Assembly: GCF_024300645.1 (NCBI RefSeq)
Contig: NZ_CP101291.1
Location: forward strand, 1,674,001 to 1,738,000
Direction: 5' to 3'
DNA length: 64,000 nt
Source: Alteromonas sp. LMIT006
GTDB lineage: Bacteria; Pseudomonadota; Gammaproteobacteria; Enterobacterales; Alteromonadaceae
Part shown: positions 16,579 through 26,100 of the stretch, one piece after another
Layout: the number at the start of each line of letters is the position of its first letter
Position numbering within the stretch: position 1 is the stretch's first letter
Made by a program: the position numbers and the translations under genes
The notes under the pieces: generated by a model
What the model saw: the letters and a program-made list of their open reading frames with translations, nothing else
Databases searched by the model: none
What the model was told of the DNA's origin: nothing

Positions 16579-18454
16579 GTTCACGCGGTGTGTGTTGCTG
16601 TTTAGCGGATTCGCCATCCTGGCGACGGTCTTCATCATGATACTGCTTGAGCAATACAAAATCCCCGCGGACGCGCTGAGTATCCACAGCGTGCTCGACG
16701 TCGACACCGGTCAAACCTTGTCATTGCCACTGCGCCGGATGAATCACACGGGCGAATCACAACAATATCGGTTCCGTGCTGAACTGCCTAAATCGGTTTT
16801 CTCTGACCACGCGGGGGATGAACCTTGGTATCTGTATCTGCCACGGTTTGAACAAAACATCACGGTTACGGTCAACGGCAAACGCATTTCCGCATCACAC
16901 AACACCTCTGCCTGGCGAGGGCCATTGGTCTTTAATTCGGCGTTTATGCTCATCCCAACCGAACTTGTGTCTCAATCTCAGGTTCAGGTTGAGGTGGTGA
17001 TCCGCACCACTACCTTACCTCCGGTCAGCTTGTATCCCTTGTATATTGGAACCTACTCCCAGTTGGGACCCATTTACACTCTGCAAGTTCTCCTTGAGTA
17101 CGATGTGCGCCTGATCAGTACAGTGTTGCTGTGCATTGTCTGTGTCATGGCCTTGATCGTGTTTGTCAAAACGCCCACGCAACGAGCCTACTTGTGGTTA
17201 GCGTTGGCGTGTGGTTTGTTTTTGCCGATCCGCATCACCAATATCGTGCCGCTTGCGGAAGAGTGGCTGATGTATATCCCTTGGTTGTATTTTTTGCTGC
17301 CATTTGCCGCGCTGTCGATTTTGCATTATGTGCGGTATTTATCGGAAGCCTCTCGGTTTAACATTCCTTTACTTGCCCTGGCGTTGACGACCGTTGTGGG
17401 CGCGTTGTGCGCGGGATTAGGTCTATTGCCACTGCGTCAATCGGTCATCTTATTTGTCTTCCCATGGATCTTGGTGACACTCGCCGGTGCCGTGTATTTG
17501 CTGATCCAGCATGCCCATCGAACGGGGTCCTGGGTCTTTGTGCTGTTACTCACGTGCTTATTGGGGGTATGCATTGGGGTGGCACACGATGTATTGGTGC
17601 TCAATAACCTACTCGATCACGCCTTCATGGTGTCCTATCTGTGCGTTTTCTGCTTAATGATTGCTTTGTTGTTGCAGCTATACTACAAATTGGTCAGTCT
17701 GTTGGATATCGTCAATCATGCCAACGAGCGCTTAGTCGATGAGTTGGCCAAAAAAGAAGCCGCATTGCAACACAGTTATCAAGAACGCCAGGCCTTCGTT
17801 GTGCAACAATGTCTCAATGCTGAACGCGATCGCATCACGGCAGAATTGCACGATGGAGTCGCTGGACATTTAACCTCCATTCTGACCATTGCGAATGCCG
17901 CTGATCCCAAAGCGCATCCAAACCAATCCATCGTGTCTTTAACCAAGTACGCCATCAATGATGTGCGGTTGTTGGTCGATACGTTCTCCAGTGTGGGATC
18001 CGATCCGAATGTACTCTTTGCCATCATCAAAGAGCGCTGTTTTAGTCCATTGGCGAGTGCCAATATCCGTTTGCATTGGGACGTTACGACCATCCCTGAG
18101 CATTTATCCATTGATCCGGCGTTGGGTCTGGATTTGATTCGGATCATGCAAGAAATTTTGAACAATGCCATCAAGCACGGCGCTCCCACTGAGTTGTCGT
18201 GTGTCAGTGACATAGACCAACACACACTGACCATCACGGTGACGAACCAAGGCGGTATCGCACTGGACCACTCACGTTGTGCGTCGCCGGGACACGGATT
18301 ACTCAATATCCGCAAACGCATTGCCAAATTTCCAGCGGGTGCGTTTGCGCTGCTGCCCATCGCGACAGGCGCGCGTGCGGTATTGTCGTTTTCGTTGGTG
18401 GATCGTCCGGCCGAGCCGACGCATCCTCCCACTTCCACTCATTCTGTCACATAA
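16571..18454 (+). CDS. 7TM sensor histidine kinase (DISM-type sensor, HisKA_3)
   Basis: A 627-aa inner-membrane kinase. I choose ATG 16571, which overlaps the regulator stop (ATGACTAA), over an upstream in-frame ATG at 16544. Order: one membrane helix (residues 8-27), a periplasmic beta-sandwich of about 130 residues, seven helices (about 175-385), a coiled coil, then a HisKA_3 H-box (E-R-D-R-I-T-A-E-L-H-D-G, H427) and an HATPase domain with N-box E-I-L-N-N-A-I-K-H-G and G-H-G-L-L-N-I-R-K-R. The 7TMR-DISM architecture with an extracellular domain typically senses carbohydrates or other ligands; the ligand here is unknown. Very probably the partner of the regulator just upstream. Confidence 0.85.
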   Translation: MTKFTRCVLLFSGFAILATVFIMILLEQYKIPADALSIHSVLDVDTGQTLSLPLRRMNHTGESQQYRFRAELPKSVFSDHAGDEPWYLYLPRFEQNITVTVNGKRISASHNTSAWRGPLVFNSAFMLIPTELVSQSQVQVEVVIRTTTLPPVSLYPLYIGTYSQLGPIYTLQVLLEYDVRLISTVLLCIVCVMALIVFVKTPTQRAYLWLALACGLFLPIRITNIVPLAEEWLMYIPWLYFLLPFAALSILHYVRYLSEASRFNIPLLALALTTVVGALCAGLGLLPLRQSVILFVFPWILVTLAGAVYLLIQHAHRTGSWVFVLLLTCLLGVCIGVAHDVLVLNNLLDHAFMVSYLCVFCLMIALLLQLYYKLVSLLDIVNHANERLVDELAKKEAALQHSYQERQAFVVQQCLNAERDRITAELHDGVAGHLTSILTIANAADPKAHPNQSIVSLTKYAINDVRLLVDTFSSVGSDPNVLFAIIKERCFSPLASANIRLHWDVTTIPEHLSIDPALGLDLIRIMQEILNNAIKHGAPTELSCVSDIDQHTLTITVTNQGGIALDHSRCASPGHGLLNIRKRIAKFPAGAFALLPIATGARAVLSFSLVDRPAEPTHPPTSTHSVT

Positions 18455-18465
18455 GGAGACGCATC

Positions 18466-20352
18466 ATGTTGCACAGAACAGTATTGACCATGGCGTTACT
18501 CATCGGCCTCAGCGGGTGTCTGAGTGATTCCGATGATACCCCGCGCATCGATCGCAGCCAAGGCCCCAACCTCACCATCACCACCATTGACGTGGCTAAC
18601 CTGAACTATTATGTACCCGGTGAAACCATTCGCGTGGATTTTGAGCTGGTGGTGCAGGAGTTGGATTACCCCGATGTGGACATTGATTTTTATGTCGTGC
18701 ATGCTCAAGACTCAGCAGGAGAAGGCGAAGAAATCGAGGAAACCCATTATTTGGGGACCAAACGCTTATCCAAGGTCGAAAATGGGTCGGTGATTGCCTC
18801 ATTTGTTGAGACCGTTCCTGACGTGACCATCACCGGCAACTATTGGATCATGGCCGTAGTAGACCCACAAAATACCGTGGAGGAGGCCTTTGAAGACGAC
18901 AATCATCCCAACCTTGAGAATGAAGCCCATACCGAAGGCAATTTTCCGTATGCGATTGTCGATCTCGAGCATACGTTCAAACACGATTTTGCCATTGTCA
19001 ACGCCGCTCTGAGCGAAGAAGTCCTTGTTTTAGATACCCCTGCGGTGCATGCCAACACTGCACTGGGTACCAATAACGCCGACATGCATGGGTACATCGA
19101 TGCGCTGTATTATGGTCAAGAAGTGGCTCAAGCCAAATTGCTGGTGGAAGTCATGATTGATGGGAATTATGAGCCCATCGAGATCTGGGTTAATCAGGTC
19201 GACCAAGCCACCACCTTGGATCAAGAAGGGTATCAACTGTCTAAGCCCATGGATTTTACCTATAACCGAGAAGAGCATATCTTTGGTCTGGATCTGCGCT
19301 TGACGCAATCTCAGATTGAACGCTTGTACGCCTCGTACGACGCCAGTCAGCGCAATACGTTATCAGTGCGATTTGAGGTGGTGGATAACACGGACTACCA
19401 AGAAGAGTTTGATGACAGTAATAATATTCTGGATCTAGAAGTCCCTCTGTATTTCTTTGAAGATGAGACCGAAGCGACTTCTGGTAAGGCTGCCAAAGCG
19501 TACTCCTTTGACAACGGCCAGTTTGACGTTAATAGCGGGTACAGCAATGGGTTTGGGGACGCCTCCAAATTTAAGGTCGGAATTGATTTTGACTCGGACA
19601 TGCAAATCGATTTGCCGACCGGATCGGCGCATTTTGAAGCCGCCGGCGCCATGGATTTATACGTCTTCAACAAAGCCAATAGTATCTTCAGTATCGATGT
19701 GGACAGCAAAGCCTCGGTGACAGGCGAAAACACTGGCGTGTCTGGCGATGTGGTGTTATTCAACAAAACCGTGTACGAGCAATCCATTTGGCGGGATGCG
19801 TATACGTTGGATTTTTCCAAAACTTGGGAAGAAAACAAAACCTTGGTTCAGTCTACGTTCTTCATCGGGCCAGTGCCATTGTCGGTGGAAGCCGGAATCA
19901 GTGGCGAAATGGGAATGGGCGCGAACTTGACCTATGAAGCACTCACGTTGACGGTGACCGGTGACTTATTCAAAGCCAGTTTAGGCGGTGCGGCCAATGG
20001 CGGGATCAACACCGGTGTCGCAAAAGCCGGTATCACCTTGGATTTGACGGTCTTAGAAAACGTATTAGCCATGGAAGCCACCACGGATATGCGCGCCTAT
20101 GACAACAACACCGGTGGGCCAACCATTGATTGGTCGTTTGCCATTGTGGATGACATCAATGCGATTGAAGGCAAGTTTGGTTTATATGCTGAGACCTATG
20201 GTTTGAAATGGTGTAAGAAAAAAATCTTCGGTAAAAAAATCAAATACCCCTGTGGCACCAAAACGTACCATTATGACTATTGGTTCTATCAAACGCCGAG
20301 TATTTTTTCTAAACATTGGACCATTTATAGCGAATCAGGTCGGTTACAATGA
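18466..20352 (+). CDS. Large lipoprotein with CARDB-like domains in the curli-like operon
   Basis: A 628-aa lipoprotein (lipobox L-S-G-C within the first 20 residues). ATG 18466 has AAGGAG eight bases upstream and lies 11 bases after the kinase stop; the longer open frame to 18277 lies inside the kinase gene and is rejected. Residues 28-130 (N-L-T-I-T-T-I-D, Y-Y-V-P-G-E-T-I-R-V, D-P-Q-N-T-V-E-E-A-F-E-D-D-N) resemble a CARDB-type Ig-like domain, and a second one appears to span about 170-330, ending D-D-S-N-N-I-L-D-L. The last 250 residues are beta-rich with Gly and aromatic alternation and end in a basic Cys-containing segment. Probably exposed at the surface; a role in fibre assembly or anchoring is inferred only from position. 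Confidence 0.65.
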   Translation: MLHRTVLTMALLIGLSGCLSDSDDTPRIDRSQGPNLTITTIDVANLNYYVPGETIRVDFELVVQELDYPDVDIDFYVVHAQDSAGEGEEIEETHYLGTKRLSKVENGSVIASFVETVPDVTITGNYWIMAVVDPQNTVEEAFEDDNHPNLENEAHTEGNFPYAIVDLEHTFKHDFAIVNAALSEEVLVLDTPAVHANTALGTNNADMHGYIDALYYGQEVAQAKLLVEVMIDGNYEPIEIWVNQVDQATTLDQEGYQLSKPMDFTYNREEHIFGLDLRLTQSQIERLYASYDASQRNTLSVRFEVVDNTDYQEEFDDSNNILDLEVPLYFFEDETEATSGKAAKAYSFDNGQFDVNSGYSNGFGDASKFKVGIDFDSDMQIDLPTGSAHFEAAGAMDLYVFNKANSIFSIDVDSKASVTGENTGVSGDVVLFNKTVYEQSIWRDAYTLDFSKTWEENKTLVQSTFFIGPVPLSVEAGISGEMGMGANLTYEALTLTVTGDLFKASLGGAANGGINTGVAKAGITLDLTVLENVLAMEATTDMRAYDNNTGGPTIDWSFAIVDDINAIEGKFGLYAETYGLKWCKKKIFGKKIKYPCGTKTYHYDYWFYQTPSIFSKHWTIYSESGRLQ

Positions 20353-22085
20353 GTATGACCTGGCGCCAACGAGCGTCTCTTGCTGTCAGTGCGCTGTGCC
20401 TTGGCGCATTGTCTGCTCACGCTCTGGCCTTGTGTGAACGCACCTTTGCGGTGACCATCGACACGCAAAGCACCTTTGCATTGACGCAACAAACCGACAC
20501 CATGCAGCAATCGGTGCGTTTGTCCATAAGGCCGTTACCCAACACACCGCTGCCAGACGGGCAAACCGGGCAATGGCTTGGGATCCAAGTCGAACCTATT
20601 GCCTCTAGCGGTACCGCTGCGTCTGCGATGGAGCCGTCCATACCGCCTTTTGGTATGTTATTCGATCCGTATGGCGTGATTGTGGACCAGATGTTTTTGC
20701 CTGGGTTATCAGATGCTCAGCGTCAACAAGCCATGGGCTATGCGTACTGGTTGCAGGTGCCACAACACACCACCTCGACGCAGACCCCAACCATACCGGC
20801 CAAAGGCATTCGTTATCAGGATAATAACGGCCAGTTTGAACCCCAATTTATCATGAGCGAACCCACTCAGTTAGCTTATCGCAACACGGGGTATCTGTCG
20901 GTGGATCCGCAATTGGGTCAAGATATTGTAGTGGAGGAGGCACAAGCGTCTTACCAGTTGGATGCGTGTGGGTTTGCGGATTTTACGCAGCACACCTGGC
21001 TCACCTACACCCACCCTGCATCCGCTCAATTGTCATTGCGTGCACAACAGCATGTGCAAGGTAAGGTGATCCCAGCGGATCCAGACACGTTATTGTGGCA
21101 ACTGCCGGATAATCTGCGGTTATGGCGCACTGCGCCGTCAACGCCACTGAGCGAGACGCAACGCAACGCATTGACGCAACAGCTAGAAAAATGGCTCAAC
21201 ACCACCGATTGGTTGAATCAACCCCCTGGGGAACTGAGTGAGGCATTGCGTGCATTTGATGCTGTGCTGGACTATATTCCCGAGTTACTTTTGCACCAAG
21301 GGTGGAGTGACGCACAACAGATGCGTATTATCCATGCCTTGGGATTACTTGACACACCACGGGCACAATCGAGCTTGGTGAGTATGTTGACGCAGGACGC
21401 GCACACCGAGACCAATCAATTTCGTGCCTTACGCGCATTGACGCAAGGTGATACGGCATTATCCGAAGAGGCGGTCCTCGCGTTAATGGCACACACCGAC
21501 GTGGCGTTGCAACGGCAATCCGAGATGGACCACGCGTTATTGTTGCACATTGGTATTTTGTATGACGTACGCCCAAAGACAGCCTTGTCTGCCAAGTTGT
21601 TAAATGGGTTGCACGAAGCGTTGCACGCAGCCCCTGATCACAAGACACAAGCCACATTAATTGCGGCAGTAGGCAATACCGCACACCCAGACAGCGTAAA
21701 AATTCTGGCGCGTTTTCAACACGCTACGGATCCTGCAATCGTCGACAATTTGGCGTTCAGTCTGGGACAGATCCAAGGAGAACAGTCCTTACAGGTATTG
21801 ACGCATTTGCTCAACCGTGAGGAAGTGTTGCACAAAGCCAGTGTGATAGGGGCCTTGCACGCGTTTGATTTGGACACTGGCGCCATGCAAACCATTACCA
21901 CGCTGGCTGAACAGCAGAACGATCATCAGACTCGCCGTGCGGCCATCAAAACCTTGGGGGCCCAAACCCATCGTAAAACGGAAGCCGCGGCGATGTTGCG
22001 CCATCTATTGCAAAATGAGTCCAATAAAGCCAATTTTAAACGGGCCGCCAAAGCGATTGCTGAATTGGAGCGAGAGGGAGGGTAG
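20349..22085 (+). CDS. Exported protein with C-terminal HEAT-like repeats
   Basis: A 578-aa protein with a signal peptide (cleavage near A-H-A-L-A). The N-terminal half is a beta-rich domain with two Cys; from about residue 290 the sequence turns helical with repeated A-L-x-A-L, S-L-G-Q-I, V-I-G-A-L and A-I-K-T-L-G units typical of HEAT repeats, a scaffold for protein binding. Its start overlaps the preceding stop (ATGA), indicating translational coupling and membership of the operon. The last 67 bases, from codon 559 to just past the stop, are repeated perfectly at 32137. Function unknown; a periplasmic adaptor for the lipoprotein or fibre is a reasonable guess. Confidence 0.6.
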   Translation: MSMTWRQRASLAVSALCLGALSAHALALCERTFAVTIDTQSTFALTQQTDTMQQSVRLSIRPLPNTPLPDGQTGQWLGIQVEPIASSGTAASAMEPSIPPFGMLFDPYGVIVDQMFLPGLSDAQRQQAMGYAYWLQVPQHTTSTQTPTIPAKGIRYQDNNGQFEPQFIMSEPTQLAYRNTGYLSVDPQLGQDIVVEEAQASYQLDACGFADFTQHTWLTYTHPASAQLSLRAQQHVQGKVIPADPDTLLWQLPDNLRLWRTAPSTPLSETQRNALTQQLEKWLNTTDWLNQPPGELSEALRAFDAVLDYIPELLLHQGWSDAQQMRIIHALGLLDTPRAQSSLVSMLTQDAHTETNQFRALRALTQGDTALSEEAVLALMAHTDVALQRQSEMDHALLLHIGILYDVRPKTALSAKLLNGLHEALHAAPDHKTQATLIAAVGNTAHPDSVKILARFQHATDPAIVDNLAFSLGQIQGEQSLQVLTHLLNREEVLHKASVIGALHAFDLDTGAMQTITTLAEQQNDHQTRRAAIKTLGAQTHRKTEAAAMLRHLLQNESNKANFKRAAKAIAELEREGG

Positions 22086-22088
22086 CCG
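22022..22088 (+). repeat. 67-bp perfect direct repeat, left copy (3' end of the HEAT gene)
   Basis: Identical over 67 bases to 32137-32203. This copy comprises the last 21 codons of the HEAT-like gene, its TAG stop and three bases more. The two copies bracket a 10,048-bp segment holding only two genes. A small perfect hairpin (GTAAGAA, AAA, TTCTTAC) follows at 22106-22122. Confidence 0.95.
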
Positions 22089-22179
22089 ATGGAAAGACGG
22101 ACATAGTAAGAAAAATTCTTACTGCAATTTTCATAAAAAAATATAAAGATGTATATAACGTGTACCGGACAAGCATATT

Positions 22180-23121
22180 ATGAACGCAATATCCAAAATT
22201 CTCTTCGTCTTGATATCAGCACAACTCATCGCATGTGGTGGTGAGACATCAACAGGCGAAGAACGACCGCCCAACAATTCGAATATTCGGTTTCAACAAA
22301 ACGAAAATGAAAGTGCACCTAATCCCAACCTTGTTAGGTTGCCTCAAGATGTCAACCCTGAATTTGTCAATGTTATCCCCACGAATACGATACAAGAAAA
22401 TGACCAAGTCGTCGCGAACGCGATACAACAAATAACCGGGTTAGAGAAAATGGTTTTTCCTCAACTTGAAGGGGAATGGCAAGGCGAAATGGCGGTTAAA
22501 GGGACGAAGCAAGACACATTATTGTTCGTGGATAAGTTTGGCATGGTCATGATTGACCTGCCGGATTTGGCCAAGATAACCCACTTAACGGATATCAAAC
22601 CACATGAAGAGAACGCCTTTTTGGCTAATATGACCCTCAATGGTCAGCAACTACCCATAAAAGTTGAGTACAGCAATGCGCGCATCGAGTTTATCGCCAG
22701 AAATGCTGAAAGCGTAGAGTACACATTCGCCACTTTTGGTCGAAAAAAACAACAGACCCAGTTGGACATTGCAACGCTGAACGATTTGAAATTGTCCTCC
22801 AAACCGTCCACAGATCAGCAAACTGGATTAGAGATGTATTTTGACAAGAGTGGTAATGGCGTCATGTCTTTGGGTGATTGTAAAATGTCGGCAAATGCTG
22901 TCGATAATATCACCTTCACTACTATCCGATTTATACCCAGAGAGGATGCAAAATGCCAAGGGTTTGGTTTGAAAAATGCGTCCACAAGCATTGTCAAAAT
23001 GAACCAAAACAATGAACTGGAAATTCGATTTTTGGATGAAAAGAACACTCGAAGTCAAAGATTGAATATTGACCTCGAAACATTACTAGTAAGCTCTGCA
23101 GTGGTTGAAAACGGAAAATGA
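22180..23121 (+). CDS. Lipoprotein partner of the giant lipoprotein
   Basis: A 313-aa lipoprotein with lipobox L-I-A-C-G-G. After a disordered Asn/Pro-rich linker, the mature part has a beta-strand region (L-E-G-E-W-Q-G-E-M, then V-D-K-F-G-M-V-M-I-D-L), two Cys (G-D-C-K and D-A-K-C-Q-G) and no motif I can name. The stop overlaps the start of the 2996-aa gene (ATGA), so the two are coupled and probably work together. Base composition is visibly more AT-rich than in the upstream operon. It lies inside the segment flanked by the 67-bp direct repeats. Confidence 0.65.
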   Translation: MNAISKILFVLISAQLIACGGETSTGEERPPNNSNIRFQQNENESAPNPNLVRLPQDVNPEFVNVIPTNTIQENDQVVANAIQQITGLEKMVFPQLEGEWQGEMAVKGTKQDTLLFVDKFGMVMIDLPDLAKITHLTDIKPHEENAFLANMTLNGQQLPIKVEYSNARIEFIARNAESVEYTFATFGRKKQQTQLDIATLNDLKLSSKPSTDQQTGLEMYFDKSGNGVMSLGDCKMSANAVDNITFTTIRFIPREDAKCQGFGLKNASTSIVKMNQNNELEIRFLDEKNTRSQRLNIDLETLLVSSAVVENGK

Positions 23122-26100
23122 AACACTTTTTACTCATATTTACATTGTTCGTAGTCACCATACTCTTAACTGGATGTCGTGATAATTTTTATGTCGAAAT
23201 TGAATGCAAGAGCTGTCTGGATAAATCTGGCAATGTTGATGGACGAAGTACGGACGGTCAAGGTGTATTTGCGATCTACATGATCAGTGATGGTAATGTG
23301 GTGGATGCACGTTACTTTACAGAGGATGGAAATGAAACATCCGATTTGTTTACCGCGTTTGGAAATGAACATTTTTTACCTGAGTATCTGTTAGATGAAG
23401 GCGAAGCTCGTAACAGTTTCAACAGAAGTAAACGATTATACCCTTTTAGAAACCTTCCCGGTGACGACTATCTGGATGTTGAGACCTCTAAAGCCCTCGT
23501 CCCTTCACAAATGCCGAGTGCTGACGATAACAACTACGACGTAACACGTAACATTGCCAAAAATACATCAGCATTTCGTTTCACTATCCCATTTGGTTCA
23601 AAAATATATGACGATGGCGATGAGGAGTTTCAAACCGCCTTTGGTAATGGTTATGTGTCACTTGATAATCCCATCGATAAAGTGATTGTTGTGACCCCTT
23701 TAGGCGGGGTTTTTGCAAGTCAATGCGTGCCATACCGTGATTTTTTTCAAAGTATGAATCCATCAAACCGTTTCAAAGATGTTATTTGTAACAACTTTTC
23801 GCATACCTATCTTTACGATCCTATTTATTACATTAGTTCATCAGCTACTGATCAACTTGACGGTTTAGCGGGTGAAGCTTTCTTTCTCGCTTTCCTTTAC
23901 AACCCAGGTTCTTTTGTACCCTTTATAAAAACAACGAACTATAGGGTATCTAATATCGACCAACTTAATGCGTTTCCACCCTATAATTTACGATCCTATA
24001 CCTATTATGACGGTTTAGAAAAATTACAAGAACTCACTGGTTCAAATGATTTTAAAAACATTGTCATTAAATCAGACATTCCCTTTACCGTTTATGCCAT
24101 CGACGAGTTAACGTCACCGAATATTGCAACACCTCTAGAGTGTCTTGTTCAAGAAGGCAAAATATCAAACTTAGCGATCAATGATGAGCAAACACTTTTA
24201 ACGTTAAATACATCAGTAAAAATATCCCCTTACATTGTTTTAAATGAATTTAAAAAAAACTCTTCTCTTTCAAGAATTGAAGAAGTTCAAATTTTAAGTC
24301 ATGTTTCTAATGCTAATGGTGAACCTTATTATGCTTCCTTTGAAGGCATCAACCTATTCGAATTGTGTACAAATCAGAATTGTGACCCCATGACCATAAA
24401 ACCGTATTCTTATAGTGAAAACGGTTTTTATCTCCACGATTTGTACAGCGATGAAAGCATGACCATTGAAGATAATTGTCAATCCAATTCGATCAGTGAT
24501 ATCGCGCTTTATGGTAAATATTCAAACAACACAGTCAATCGTGTCGGAGAGACGGTTCGTATTCAAGTTGACTTTACTTTTCCAACAAAAGTCAGCCCTT
24601 CAGGTCGAAACAATTTTTCAGACCACAGCATTACGTTTTCAATCGGCGAGCAAGTGGTAACGGCTTTTGGTGATGAGATAATCACGGATGGCTTATCGAC
24701 AGAACAAATTGAAAATAACTATATTTCAGGAATGGTGTTTGCATTTACCGTGACTGAAGACATGTATTCAGAAGATGGTATTCAATTCAATGATTCTCGT
24801 GATGAGCTGTATTTTGATAAGCGTTATGTTTCGTTCAATCTAAGACAGTTTGAGAGGGCTATCCCAATGCATGATAGTTTGACGATTGCCAGCAACAATG
24901 TCTCTATCATGCCAGAAGTTAATGCACCGAGTGTTCTCGAATACCAAGCGATCCTGTCGCAGGAGATGCATGTTTCTCCGAATTTTAAATTGGATGATAA
25001 TCAGTCGACGGCTAACGCAAAAGGCTCAGGTCCGTATTGGTCTGAAGGCCGTTTGTCTTCCGCAATATACGAAACCGCAATCGATATTTTGCCGTGGCAA
25101 AATAATACCACGCTATCGTACCGAGTTCATTTTTCAGATGAGATATCTGGATTAGATACGGATGATTTTCAGTTAGTGGATATCAATGGTCAAGCTTCTG
25201 CTGCTATCCTTGAAGTACGTCCGGCGACATTAACCGGGGCCGCGACACGATCTCAGAAAACATCATCTGACCGATATATTGTGACAATAGGAGAGTTTTC
25301 AGGACAAACTGCGTTTAAACTGGTACTAAAAGACGACGCCACATTTTACTCATCGGTGGGCGGTCGAGAAATTGAGGGCGTTGTTGAAAACTATTCAAAT
25401 ATGGATTTTTACGAGTTACCAGGGAGTATTATTCGCTTCAATGACGCGTTAGATACCCCCAAGCTTGGCGAGTTAATCACCTCTGATTCATTTTATCCCA
25501 ATGGTGTGCCGACCGAAGTCAATATGTCACTGAATACCATCTTGCCAACCTTTATCCCCTCAAGAGACCATTTCGAAATTATCATTTTGTTGAAAGACGG
25601 TACGAGTTTCTCTAAGTTGGAACAGGATATTCAACTGAGTATTACTCCCACCTATGATGTGTGGTTAGAAGAGTTCCCTCATTTTTACAACCTTAAAATA
25701 GATTTATCCTCTCTAGCGCAAGCCAATATTGATTTTGCTAATTTGACGGTTTTTGTCAACACAGAAAATACACAGCCGCTTATGACAAAATGGGGTATAA
25801 GTCATCTTAATGCCATTGGGAGTACAGTCAATATCACAGCACCGACCGTTGATAATATTCGACTGCACTCTGTAGACAATTCGCAGGTCACATTTGCGTT
25901 AGATACCAGCGAATCGGTGTACATAAAAAACACGGAGGATTTCTTACAATGTTGTCAGCTGCAAACCGCTGCCGGCACGATATTACCATTGGCATTAACA
26001 GGCCTGAACGAAGGCACTACCTTTTTGTTGCAAGCGGATGTATCGGATTTGTCTCACAATGAACGACTCACATTCTCGTTAGAACAATGGAATTTTCCTT

